The notes below the pieces were generated by a model. That model saw only the letters and a program-made list of their open reading frames with translations, made no database searches and was not told the DNA's origin. Both the position numbers and the translations under genes were made by a program. A DNA stretch of 64,000 nt from the NCBI GenBank assembly GCA_031763025.1, contig JASSKH010000020.1:10538528-10602527 (forward strand), given 5' to 3'. Shown here in pieces: positions 54,030-64,000 of this stretch. Numbering within the stretch: position 1 is the first letter of the stretch; each line of letters opens with the position of its first letter. The stretch comes from Macrocystis pyrifera. Lineage: Eukaryota; Sar; Phaeophyceae; Laminariales; Laminariaceae.

Positions 54030-54146
54030 AACACCTAGGGAACAGCAGGGCAACCCTTGCCCTGCCCTACTTTTATGGTAAACCCCTAGGGAACAGCGGG
54101 GCAACCCTTGCCCTGCCCTACAATTTACTATGGTCCCCCGTAATAG
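54030..54146. repeat. Two 53-bp units plus the right end of a TA-flanked MITE
   Basis: CCTAGGGAACAGC-GGGCAACC with CTTGCCCTGCCCTAC is repeated twice. It is followed by TTTACTATGGTCCCCCGTAA and TA, the same right end as the 105-bp MITEs. A shorter copy of this end is at 55139-55162. Confidence 0.65.
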
Positions 54147-54158
54147 TGGTTCAATGAT

Positions 54159-57100
54159 AAAGCGCATGCCAGAGAGACATAATATTTGGATAAGTGTACC
54201 GACGAAAACACCCTATTCAATTTTCGTTCTGTGCTAATACTCTAGAAGAATACAATTGAAAATTTTCATACTACTACTAAAAAATTGCATACGAACTGTC
54301 GTACGTCTTTTGCAACAACACAGTAGTTTGTTGATTACTTTCTACTTTTCGCCTTTATTTGTATTTTGCGATCCTCGTCGTATGTATGTTTCGGTACTCG
54401 AAAAACGAATGACCCCAGATTGAATACTATCGTAGGTCTTCTATTTTTCGCCTTTATTTGTATGTTGCGATCCTCTCGTCGTATGATTCGGTACTCGCAA
54501 AAATAATAGCCCGGCAGTTGAAAATACGTCAAATCTGTCGGATGTGTAATTTACACGCAACAAAAAATGGGCTTTTTTTCAGGTTTGGGCGGATTCCGTA
54601 GGACGCAGGCGGCAAGTCTTGCCCCCCAGAGCATGCATCCACCTCAGTTCTCATTTCGCCAACAACAATTTCGCGGCACAGAGATCTCTTGTCAATCTGT
54701 CGTCTACTTGTTATAATAAACAACCGACATGTTTTGCTTTGGCCAAGAGAGCGTCGTCAGCTTTCTGAATGATTTGTTGGAGATCTCTCCCCGTTCATGT
54801 TTCGTTTTTCATTGGCCAACAGTCTTGTATTTAGCCCTGCAGCTCCAGTTACATCTCAATTGTATCGATCCCATTGCTGTGGTACTGGTGCGGGTGCTCG
54901 TGCCGTCTTTCTGTGCTCCTGCTGGATATATGTCCCCCGCCGAGTACTATAATAAGTGGTACCGATAGTCAACAAGTAGACGCTCTGCCTGAGCCAGACA
55001 CAGCACTCTGGGGTTCCGTATGTGCTGGTCCCGACTGGCCTCTCTCGTCACTCTCAACAACTCCACCCGCTACTTCACTAAAAAAGAGACAAGCAAACTG
55101 GGAACAGCGCTCGAATGCATTTCATCGAGGGCAATAACAATTTACTTCGGTCCCCCGTAATAGTGGTTTGTTTGATGCCAGCTGAAACTCCTGTACAGAT
55201 CCCGTAGGTGATGTGACGTGGAGGCTACGCCGCGGTTTGCTCAGACTCCACGGTCAGAGGTTGTGGTCTCACCAAACCGCCTCCGGGTCACCCGATTAGC
55301 AGCCACTAAATACCCCTCCCGGGTCAGGACCAGGCTAATATTGTTGTGTTAAGGAATGACTATTCTCAGTTTGTAAAACTGAGTCTCAGCTGCGGTAATT
55401 GCAATCTTGTCAGTCAGTCAGTCAGTCTGTCTGTCTGTTTGTCTGTCCGTAAGCTTATATTTTCGAACACTTTCCAATGGCCGATATATAAGCTCGTTGC
55501 AATTGATATTCGTACGACGTTTTCGACCCGTACGGACCTTATATACTGAAACATACCATACCACAAGGCAAACTTTGCCATGTAATACATCCACGACATC
55601 GTACCATGGTACCATACCACAAACGTACCATACCGTATACTGTGTTTTTCCCGTACCATACCGTCAACACATACCATACCACAAACGGTGGTTTTTCCCA
55701 TCCCCATATACCATACCACCAATATCCCATATTCCCATATTTCCACATACCATACCAATGTATCCCATGTCCCATACCGAGATGGGGAGACGGCTATACA
55801 CCAGACCAGGTAGGTGCCTGCTACTGCTGTAGTGCCGTCTTGTTGTGCAAGGGTGGGGATGAATACAAGAGTTGGCTCAGACGCCCATACCGAGTTGGGG
55901 AGACGTCTTTACACCAGACCAGGTGCATGCTACTGTTGTAGTGCTGTCTTGTTGTGCAAGAGTGGCGATGAATACAAGAGTAAGAGTCGGCTCAGACGCT
56001 TGGGTCCCACGCTCAGTGCAGCGCATTGGCCGCTGGTGTGCACGAAATAGATGAAAAACATTAGCTATGAGTACTACTACTGCTGCATCCGTCTCGAATG
56101 GCAAAAAATGGGCTTTTTTTCAGGTGTGGGAGGATACCGTAGGACGAAGCCGGCAAGCTCTTGCCCCCTAGATCATGCATCCACCTCATTTCTTCGAGCC
56201 CGTCATCTATACTAGTTGATCTTGCCCGCCACCGTGCGGGTTGCCTGTGGGCTGAGTCTCTGTCGAGATCGAGCGTCTATCCTGTATCGTCGCACCAGCT
56301 GAAATAATACTTTTTTGGTGAACTTCGCGTTTCCATTCACATACTACAGCAGGTTTTTTAGAGTACAACAGGAGTGGGTTACTTTTTGTGTCAGAGCAAA
56401 ATTATGGACGAGTACTGCTGTACTGCAGAGTGCTGTATCAAAGCAGTATCATAACAGAATGGCACAAAAATGCATTGTGTCTATCAGTACATCAGTACAA
56501 CAAACGTCTCGAATGGCAAAAAATGGGCTTTTCTCAGTTTTGGGAGGATACCGCTGGACGCCGCCGGCAAGCTCTTGCCCCCTAGAGCATGGATCCACCT
56601 CATTTCTTCGAGCCCGTCATCTATACTAGTTGATCTTGCCCGCCACCGCACGAGCTGTCCGTGGGCTGAGTCTCTGTCGAGATTGAGAGCAAAATTATGG
56701 ACGAGTACTGCTGTACTCCAGAGTGCTGTATTCAAGCAGTATCATAACAGAATGGCAAAATAATGTTTTGTGTCTATCAGTACGTCAGTACAACAAACGT
56801 CTCGAATGAATGGCAAAAAATGGGCTTTTTTCAGTTTTGGCAGGATACCGTTGGACGCCGCCGGCAAGCTCTTGCCCCCTAGAGCATGGATCCACCTCAT
56901 TTCTTCGAGCCCGTCATCTATACTAGTTGATCTTGCCCGCCACCCCGCGGGTTGCCCGTGGGGTGAGTCTCCGTCGAGATCGAGCGTCAATCGTGTATCG
57001 TCGCAACAGCTGAAACAATATTTTTTTGGTGAACTCCGCGTTTCCATTCGCATACTTCGGCTGGTTTTTTAGAGTACAACAGGAGTGGGTTACATTTGTG

Positions 57101-58197
57101 TCAGAGAAAAATTATGAACGAGTACTGCTGTACTGCAGAATGCTGTATCCAAGCAGTATCATAACAGAATGGCACAAAAATGCATTGTGTCTATCAGTAC
57201 ATCAGTACAACAAACGTCTCGAATGGCATAAAATGGGCTTTTCTCAGTTTTGGGAGGATACCGCTGGACGCCGCCGGCAAGCTCTTGCCCCCTAGAGCAT
57301 GGATCCACCTCATTTCTTCGAGCCCGTCATCTATACTAGTTGATCTTGCCCGCCACCGCACGAGCTGTCCGTGGGCTGAGCCTCTGTCGAGATTGAGAGC
57401 AAAATTATGGACGAGTACTGCTGTACTCCAGAGTGCTGTATTCAAGCAGTATCATAACAGAATGGCAAAATAATGTATTGTGTCTATCAGTACATCATCA
57501 GTACAACAAACGTCTCGAATGAATGTCAAAAAATGGGCTTTTCTCAGTTTTGGGAGGATACCGTTGGACGCCGCCGGCAAGCTCTTGCCCCCTAGAGCAT
57601 GGTTCCACTTCTTTTCTTCGAGTCCGTCATCTATACTATTTGGTCTTGCCCGCCACCGCGCGGGTTGTCCGTGGGCTGAGTCTCTGTCGAGATCGAGCGT
57701 CTATCGTGTATCGGGGCCCGAGCTGAAATAATACTTTTTTGGTGTACTTCGCATTTCCATTCGCATACTATAGGAGGAGGTATTTGCATTTACAGTACAA
57801 CAGGAGTGGGTTACTTTTTGTGCCAGAGCAAAATTATCTACGCAGTACGAGTACTACTGCGTCTCGAATGGCCAAAAAAATGCATACTATCGCAAGTCTT
57901 TACAGCAGCGAAAGGCAAAAAATGGGCTTTTCTTCAGGTTTGGGGGGATATCTTAGGACGCCGCCGGCAGCAGTGGATTACTTTCTACTTTTCGCCTTGA
58001 TTTGTTTGCGATCGTCATCGTATGTTTCCGTACTCGCATACCAGGTATAATACAATGAATAACCTGCCAGCGCACAGCGCTCATCCATGGTATACGAGAG
58101 ATTGGTACAGCGACCACGTACGTACGTACTTGCAAATTATTGCACATCGACACCCATCTGATCGTTTTCCGGGAAGATCTATATTTAGAAATTGAAA
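54159..58197. repeat. Tandem block 1 (about 4.04 kb)
   Basis: AAAGCGCATGCC begins blocks at 54159, 58198 and 62193. Block 1 contains CACCCTATTCAATTTTCGTT, two or three GTACTCGCAAAA-type units, CAGTCAGT/CTGTCTGT (55408-55448), an ACCATACC-rich stretch (55547-55780), GCTACTG(C/T)TGTAGTGC(C/T)GTC twice, and then the CGTCTCGAATGG array. No gene is evident. A 190-bp segment at about 55140-55330 is absent from block 2. Confidence 0.85.
56091..57900. repeat. Higher-order array inside block 1
   Basis: GTCTCGAATG starts units at 56091, 56506, 56799, 57216, 57512 and 57860, giving steps of 415, 293, 417, 296 and 348 bp. Long and short units alternate. The short unit lacks about 120 bp containing CTTCGCGTTTCCATTC and GGAGTGGGTTAC. 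The pair (about 710 bp) is therefore the true repeat. Confidence 0.9.
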
Positions 58198-59892
58198 AAG
58201 CGCATGCCGGAGAGACATCATTTTTGGATAGTAAGTGTACCGACGAAAACACCCTATTCAATTTTCGTTCTGCCCTAACGGACTCCTGAAGAGTGGTACT
58301 ATTGATAAATTGCTTACTACTACTGAAAAAATGCATACGAACTGTTGTCGGTCTTTTGCAACAGCGTATTTCAAAATTTATAAAAACAACAGCAGCAGTA
58401 GTTTGTTAGTTACTTTATACTTTTCGCCTTTATTTGTATTTTGCGATCCTCGTCGTATATGTATGTTTCGGTACTCGCAAAAAGAATGAGCCAAGATTGA
58501 ATACTATTATCGTAAGTATTTTACAACAACAGCACAGAGCAGTTAGTTGGTTACTTTCTACTTTTCGCCTTTATTTGTATTTATTTTGCGATCCTCTCGT
58601 TGTATGTTTCGGTATTCGCAAAAATAATAGCCGGCAGTTGAAAAGACGTCAATCTGTCGAATGTGTAACAACACACAACAAACTATATATTTTCAGGTTT
58701 GGGAGGATTCCGCAAGACGCCGGTGGCAAGCTCTTGACCCCCAGAGCATGTTTCCACCTCAGAACAGTTGTCATTTCGCCAACAACTATTTCGCGGTGGA
58801 GCAGTCTTGTATTCAACCCTGCAGCCCCAATTACATCTCAATGACATCAATCCCATTGCTGTGGTACTGATGCGGGTGCTCGCGCCGTCTTCGTGTGCTG
58901 CTGTTGGATATATGTCCCCCGCCGAGTACAAGTGGTACCGATAGTCAAGAAGTAGACGCTCTGCCTGAGCCAGACACAGCACTCTGGGGTTCCGTCTGTG
59001 CTGGTCTCGACTGGCCTCTCCCGTCACTCTCAACAAGTCCACCTGCGACTTCACAAAAAAAGATACAAGCAAACTGAGAACAGCGCTCGAATGCATTTTA
59101 TCGAGGGCAATAACAATAACAATTCTCAGTTCTCAGTTTGTAGAACTGAGTCTCAGCTGCGGTAATTGCAATCTTGTCTGTCTGTCTGGCTGTCTGTCTG
59201 TCCGCAAGCTTATATTTTCGAACCTTTTCCAATGGCCGATATGTAAGCTCGTTACAATTGATATTCGTACGACGTTTTCGACCCGTACGGACCTTATATA
59301 CTGAAACATACCATACCACAAGGCAAACTTTGCCATGTAATACATCCACGACATCGTACCATGGTACCATACCACAAACGCACCATACCATATACTGTGT
59401 TTTTTCCCGTACTATACCGTCAACACATACCATACCACAAACGGTGGTTTTTCCCATCCCCATATACCATACCACCAATATCCCATATTCCCATATTTCC
59501 ACATACCATACCAATGTATCCCATGTCCCATACCGAGATGGGGAGACGGCTATACACCAGACCAGGTAGGTGCCTGCTACTGCTGTAGTGCCGTCTTGTT
59601 GTGCAAGGGTGGGGATGAATACAAGAATTGGCTCAGACGCCCATACTGAGTTGGGGAGACGTCTATACACCGGACCAGGTGCATGCTACTGTTGTAGTGC
59701 TGTCTTGTTGTGCAAGAGTGGCGATGAATATAAGAGTAAGAGTCGGCTCAGACGCTTGGGTCCCACGCTCAGTGCAGCGCATTGGCCGCTGGTGTGCACG
59801 AAATAGATGAAAAACGTTAGCTATGAGTACTACTACTGCTGCATTCGTCTCAAATGACAAAACGTGGGCTTTTTTCAGGTTTGGGAGGATAC

Positions 59893-61139
59893 CACAGGTG
59901 GCCACTTGGGTACGTTGCGGGACGTTGTGGCGAAACCACAACCTTAGCACGTTGCGGCGACAGGAAAAACGTGTACCGGAACGCTTGCGCAACGTAACAA
60001 ATGCACCTCGATTGTGAGACGTCCTGTCGTGAACTTTTAGTTACATGTGACGGTGTCGTTAGGTTTGTGGATGTTCTTGCACCTATTGTTTGACCCTTTT
60101 TTTTCTCCAACACCTATGACACATTTTTCGATTAATTGTATATACTGCTTGTTGCTTGCATATAACCCTAAGTTGTTACATGTATGATATATTGACGAAA
60201 TGTAACATGTGGAATATTGAACGAAGGAAATTTGGGTCTTGCGGAGGGGTACTGAATCGTTGGCATGATTGAGAAGAAGGAAGGGATGGGGAAGAGGGGC
60301 ATGGAGTTGACAATGGGTGCAGTCAAACTGCGAATTGCCGTCTACCAGGTATGTATCTGCTGTAATAATGTTTGCATTGTACAAGAGGTGAGTTTTGCGT
60401 CGATCGCAATTTTTTATCAAAATATTTGTGGTGTTATTTTTGGCGACCTTTCGTTTATTGCAGAGTAGACCCGGAATTCTTTTTAAAAGTAAGAAAAATT
60501 GTACCAAACATTCTTCCCCGAACGTGGTATGTGCCGAAGTTTCACATGTTTTGTTTAATTTTAACGTACGTTTTGGGTGACGTTTGCGTGTAGACCATGT
60601 GTCGCATATGGTGTCTGTTTTGTGCAGTGCAAAACAGCGAGGGAGACAAGAAAATGTATATATACAGGAAAAAACATCACATTGTCGACCATACAACAAG
60701 AGTTGTCGTGAGTTGGTGTAACATGTTGTGGGCGCATGCGCTGCACTACGGCGGTATAGTCTATGTTGTCTTCTCCAATTTCGTTGTACTTTTTTTCGTG
60801 TACATGTCATTTTTCTCCATCAATTTTGGTCATTTTTCGTGTTTCGTTTTTTACACGGATTTCATTATTTTTCTTTGTTTTGGTCGTTCTTCATTTTGTG
60901 GTTTGTTTCTCTATTCGATTTCGATTTTTGTTGTGCTGTCAGCCGTGGAACAAAAAACACAGCACCTTGACCTGGTACGTTTCCGAACCTGAGTACATTG
61001 TGACGCGTACATTCGACAATCCGGGGACGTTGTGAATGTTCACGTTGGGCAATGGTCGACATTGAGATTTGTGGCTCAAGGTGTTTTTGCTTAAGGTCCA
61101 CCAGAGTACGCTCTCAAGGTACTCCAGTGGCCACCTGTG
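59893..61139. mobile_element. 1.25-kb TIR element, CACTA-like
   Basis: The left end is CACAGGTGGCCACTTGGG; the complement of the right end is CACAGGTGGCCACTGGAG. AC flanks both ends, and block sequence GGATAC then CGTAGG is restored without it. ACGTTG words cluster near both ends (about five on the left, two on the right), like the subterminal repeats of CACTA elements. CAC-starting ends and a 2-3 bp target also fit. No transposase is visible, so it is probably non-autonomous. Confidence 0.7.
60037..60810 (-). CDS. 257-codon unidentified ORF inside the TIR element
   Basis: A minus-strand frame without stops for 257 codons. It is rich in Cys, Thr, Asn, His and Lys, with Cys pairs such as CTHC at about residue 165. 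It has no DDE motif, no zinc-finger spacing I recognise and no signal peptide. In AT-moderate DNA such a length is unusual but possible by chance. It could be the cargo or a degenerate product of the element. Confidence 0.25.
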   Translation of the reverse strand: MTCTRKKVQRNWRRQHRLYRRSAAHAPTTCYTNSRQLLLYGRQCDVFSCIYTFSCLPRCFALHKTDTICDTWSTRKRHPKRTLKLNKTCETSAHTTFGEECLVQFFLLLKRIPGLLCNKRKVAKNNTTNILIKNCDRRKTHLLYNANIITADTYLVDGNSQFDCTHCQLHAPLPHPFLLLNHANDSVPLRKTQISFVQYSTCYISSIYHTCNNLGLYASNKQYIQLIEKCVIGVGEKKGSNNRCKNIHKPNDTVTCN

Positions 61140-62192
61140 ACCGTAGGACGCCGCCGGCAAGCTCTTGCCCCTATAGCATGCATCCACCTCATTTCTTCGA
61201 GCCCGCCATCTATACTAGTTGATCTTGCCCGCCACCCCGCGGGTTGCCCGTGGGGTGAGTCTCCGTCGAGATCGAGCGTCAATCGTGTATCGTCGCAACA
61301 GCTGAAACAATATTTTTTTGGTGAACTCCGCGTTTCCATTCGCATACTTCGGCTGGTTTTTTTAGAGTACAACAGGAGTGGGTTACATTTGTGTCAGAGA
61401 AAAATTATGAACGAGTACTGCTGTACTGCAGAGTGCTGTATCCAAGCAGTATCATAACAGAACGGCAAAAAAATGCATTGTGTCTATCAGCACATAATGA
61501 TTCAGTACAACAAACGTCTCGAATGGCAAAACATGGGCTTTTTTCAGTTTTGGGAGGATACCGTTTGACGCCGCCGGCAAGCTCTTGCCCCTAGAGCATG
61601 AATCCACCTCATTTCTTCGAGCCCGTCATCTATACTAGTTTGTCTTGCACGCCACCGCGCGGGTTGTCCGTGGGCTGGGTCTCTGTCGAGATCGAGCATC
61701 TATCGTGTATCGGGGCACGAGCTGAAATAATACTTTTTTGGTGTACTTCGCGTTTCCATTCGCATACTATAGGAAGAGGTATTTGCATTTACAGTACAAC
61801 AGGAGTGGGTTACTTTTTGTGCCAGAGCAAAATTATCTATGCAGTACGAGTACTACTGCGTCTCGAATGGCAAAAAAATTGCATACTATCGCAAGTCTTT
61901 ACAGCAGCGAAAGGCAGAAAATGGGCTTTTCTTCAGGTTCGGGGGGATACCGTAGGACGCCGCCGGCAGCAGTGGATTACTTTCTACTTTTCGCCTTTAT
62001 TTGTTTGCGATCGTCATCGTATGTTTCCGTACTCGCATACCAGGTATAATACAAAGAATAACTTGCCAGCGCACAGCGCTCATCCATGATATACGAGAGA
62101 TTGGTACAGCATACAATGTACGTACTTGCAAATTAGTGCACATCGACACCCATCTGATCGTTTTCCGAGAAGATCTATATTTAGAAATTGAA

Positions 62193-62606
62193 AAAGCGCA
62201 TGCCGGAGAGACATCATTTTTGGATACTAAGTCTACCGACGAAAAAACACCCTCTTCAATTTTCGTTCTGCGCTTAATACTCCAGTAGCCTAGGACCTGA
62301 AGAGTACTATTGAAAAATTGCATGCTACTACTAAAAAAATGCATACGAACTATCGTCGGGCTTTTACAACAACATACGTCGTAGTAGTTTGTTGATTACT
62401 TTCTACTTTTCGCCTTTATTTGTATTCTGCGATCCTCGTCGTATGTATGTTTCGGTACTCGCAAAAAGAATGACCCAAGATTGAATACTATTATCGTAGG
62501 TATTTTACAACAACAGCACAGAGCAGTTAGTTGATTATTTTCTACTTTTCGCCTTTATTTTATAAATTTTGAAATCGCCTTTCTTTGTATTTTGCGATCC
62601 TCTCAT
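62193..62606. repeat. Tandem block 3, truncated by F3
   Basis: It starts as blocks 1 and 2 and ends in CTTTGTATTTTGCGATCCTC, where the F repeat begins. Confidence 0.8.
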
Positions 62607-63336
62607 CATATGTATACGTATATTTGTCAAATTTTCGCACTTTTGCCAACTTTTCTCTTCGCATGAGCACTTTTAGGCAAAACAGTAAGTACACGGACAC
62701 GGGAAGCCCTGCCGGACACATTGGTCTAGGTCTCGGCGCGATCCGTGCACTCTGAAGCGCGTGGCAGGCGCTTAAATTTGTTTTTTCGGCGAGAGTGGAT
62801 AAGACGATTTCCCTGGTTTCGGTAAAGAGGCCTTCTTTTGTACGTACGTATATCGGTACATTGCCATGCTCTCTGTTTTCTCCCCCCCGGCTCATCATAC
62901 ATTTTTTTTTGGGTTGTTGACGGAGCACGGACCACCGCCTAGAGAACAATACCCACAGCAGTGCACAGAGCGTGCTTACCTCCAGCTTCCTACAGCACCA
63001 CAACCAACCCTGCTGCCCAGCAGCAGCAGTGAGCACACCTTGCGCGTATGGATGATCGTACTGCGGCTCATTCGTACAGCTGCAGCGTTCTTAATATACT
63101 TCAGCGGTACATACACATACAGTGTAGTTCTGATTGCAGTGTGTCCTACATTGCTGATCGATAGATCCTAGAGCCAGCTGAAAGGGGATCAGTACGCGTA
63201 CGTTCCTCGCGTTGCATTTTACAGCAGTACTGCTGAATATGCTGTCGTACCTGTACAAGCTACTCTACTGCTGTAGAAGATCGTGCAAAGTGTTATAGAT
63301 TGCGTAAAAAACACGACATGCCAGTTGTACGAGCGC
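62607..63336 (+). repeat. F dispersed repeat, copy F3, truncated
   Basis: Matches the first 1,000 bp of F1, with a deletion of about 260 bp at CCGGCTCATCATACATTTT. It ends at CGAGCGC, where an LTR-like TGTTGTGATGCGG begins. In F1 the next bases would be TGTTCTAGCG. Confidence 0.8.
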
Positions 63337-63840
63337 TGTTGTGATGCGGAGACCGCTCTAGGGTAGTGGTAAGGGTAGTGGCAAGGGACGCAGGTTGTTC
63401 TGGCAGCTGGAAAGCAGTGCTTCGCTTCTTCTGAGTTAGATCTTCTTATTGATGGCGAGAGCTGAGGAGGTGCTCTGGTAGAGAAGTGAGAGGTAGGGGG
63501 GCGGGACTCGACGCCCAGATATACTCGTCCCACCCCACACCACAAGCTCTCCTAAATTCCTCTTATCTGATGTACTCCAACCGAACTTTCCTAATGGCTA
63601 CCGATCGTTCTTCTGCTAATATAAGAACTTCTCACTTCGTAGTCCTATCTGCATCACGGATAATTCCTAAAATAACGATACTCTCGACTAACGGAATATC
63701 CGCCGGGTTAATCCATTCTTTGGATTATTCTCGTATTCGTGGAACTACAAGACTGCAACGTATTATCTATATCTATAGCCCATGAATACTCTACTCATAT
63801 CACATTAGCCCACCCTGAATAGTCGTATATGCAGACCACA
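63337..63840 (+). repeat. Putative 5' LTR of a second LTR retrotransposon
   Basis: The break in F3 is followed by TGTTGTGATGCGGAGACC and, about 500 bp on, by ATGCAGACCACA. TG...CA ends and a TGG three bases later (TGGTCGGAGGG at 63844, a possible primer-binding site) fit an LTR. TGTTG starts are common in Ty1/copia. The second LTR would lie beyond the window, so this is inference. Confidence 0.5.
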
Positions 63841-63856
63841 AGATGGTCGGAGGGTG

Positions 63857-64000
63857 ATGACAAAGTTCATCCCGAACGGCCAGAAAAAGGTGGTCGAAGA
63901 TGCGGCTATTCGAAACGAAAGAAATGAGGCTATAGATCCCCCCACACCTCGTAATAAACCCCAAACACTACGAAGAGGGGGTGTTCGCTGCGAACAACCA
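63857..64000 (+). CDS. Gag-like ORF start, runs off the window
   Basis: ATG at 63857 opens a frame that stays open for 48 codons to the window edge: MTKFIPNGQKKVVEDAAIRN and a basic Pro/Arg-rich continuation. Its place, 16 bp after the putative LTR, fits gag. No gag motif is visible yet. Confidence 0.4.
   Translation, partial: MTKFIPNGQKKVVEDAAIRNERNEAIDPPTPRNKPQTLRRGGVRCEQP

Larger units (their letters stand above)
58198..62192. repeat. Tandem block 2 with a TIR insertion
   Basis: Collinear with block 1 at high identity (for example 59280-59810 with 55530-56045). It has only one long CGTCTCGAATGG unit in place of the expanded array, and carries a 1,247-bp insertion at 59893-61139. Without that insertion the block is about 2.75 kb. 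Confidence 0.85.

Noticed and set aside
55414..55832. Tyr/His/Pro-rich frames repeated at 59174-59670
   Set aside because: They come from the ACCATACC-rich repeat in tandem blocks 1 and 2; both strands are open for compositional reasons.

Overview
The window looks like a repeat-rich stretch of nuclear DNA from a eukaryote, most likely a stramenopile and probably a brown alga. The main clue is one intact gene at 47720-48541. It encodes tandem Cys/His motifs with the spacing C-X4-C-X16-C-X2-H-X12, the EsV-1-7 repeat. That repeat was named after a phaeovirus protein, is known from the IMMEDIATE UPRIGHT protein of Ectocarpus, and is expanded in brown algae. The taxonomic placement is inference. 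Everything else I can identify is transposable elements, their broken genes, or tandem and dispersed repeats. There are no bacterial-style operons, no CRISPR arrays, and no rRNA or functional tRNA genes that I can recognise.

Layout. 0.2-2.9 kb: a decayed Mutator-like (MULE) transposase gene on the minus strand with an OTU-protease-like segment. 4.35-13.54 kb: a nearly complete but dead Ty3/gypsy retrotransposon with a chromodomain. It has two LTRs, a CATA target duplication, gag, protease, RT, RNase H and integrase, all broken by stops and frameshifts. Its 5' LTR carries a 418-bp foldback element, and it sits inside an older dispersed repeat (here called F). 13.8-37.7 kb: nested repeats. These include nine copies of a tRNA-derived SINE (one with an internal 6 x 121-bp array, one split by a GC-rich ORF cassette), a recurrent 'BC' repeat, PIF/Harbinger-like MITEs, a 105-bp TA-flanked MITE, and two copies of the 2.4-kb F repeat.

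37.7-47 kb has fewer repeats: a second copy of an unidentified gene relic, a hairpin element, triplet-repeat tracts and a CATG-rich tract. 45-50 kb holds the EsV-1-7 gene and an old tandem duplication downstream of it. 50.5-54 kb has further MITEs and minisatellites. 54.16-62.6 kb is a large tandem repeat of about 2.7-4 kb blocks. One block has an internal two-step higher-order array, and the other carries a 1.25-kb TIR element resembling a CACTA transposon. 62.6-63.3 kb is a third F copy, cut by what looks like the 5' LTR and gag start of another LTR retrotransposon that runs off the window.

The genes do not form a pathway; the window records successive insertions around one developmental-type zinc-motif gene. 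The strongest unexplained signals are the expanded SINE, the ORF cassette in another SINE's B box, a 9-bp motif TACCWGGTA that recurs about 35 times more often than expected, and the OTU/MULE relic.
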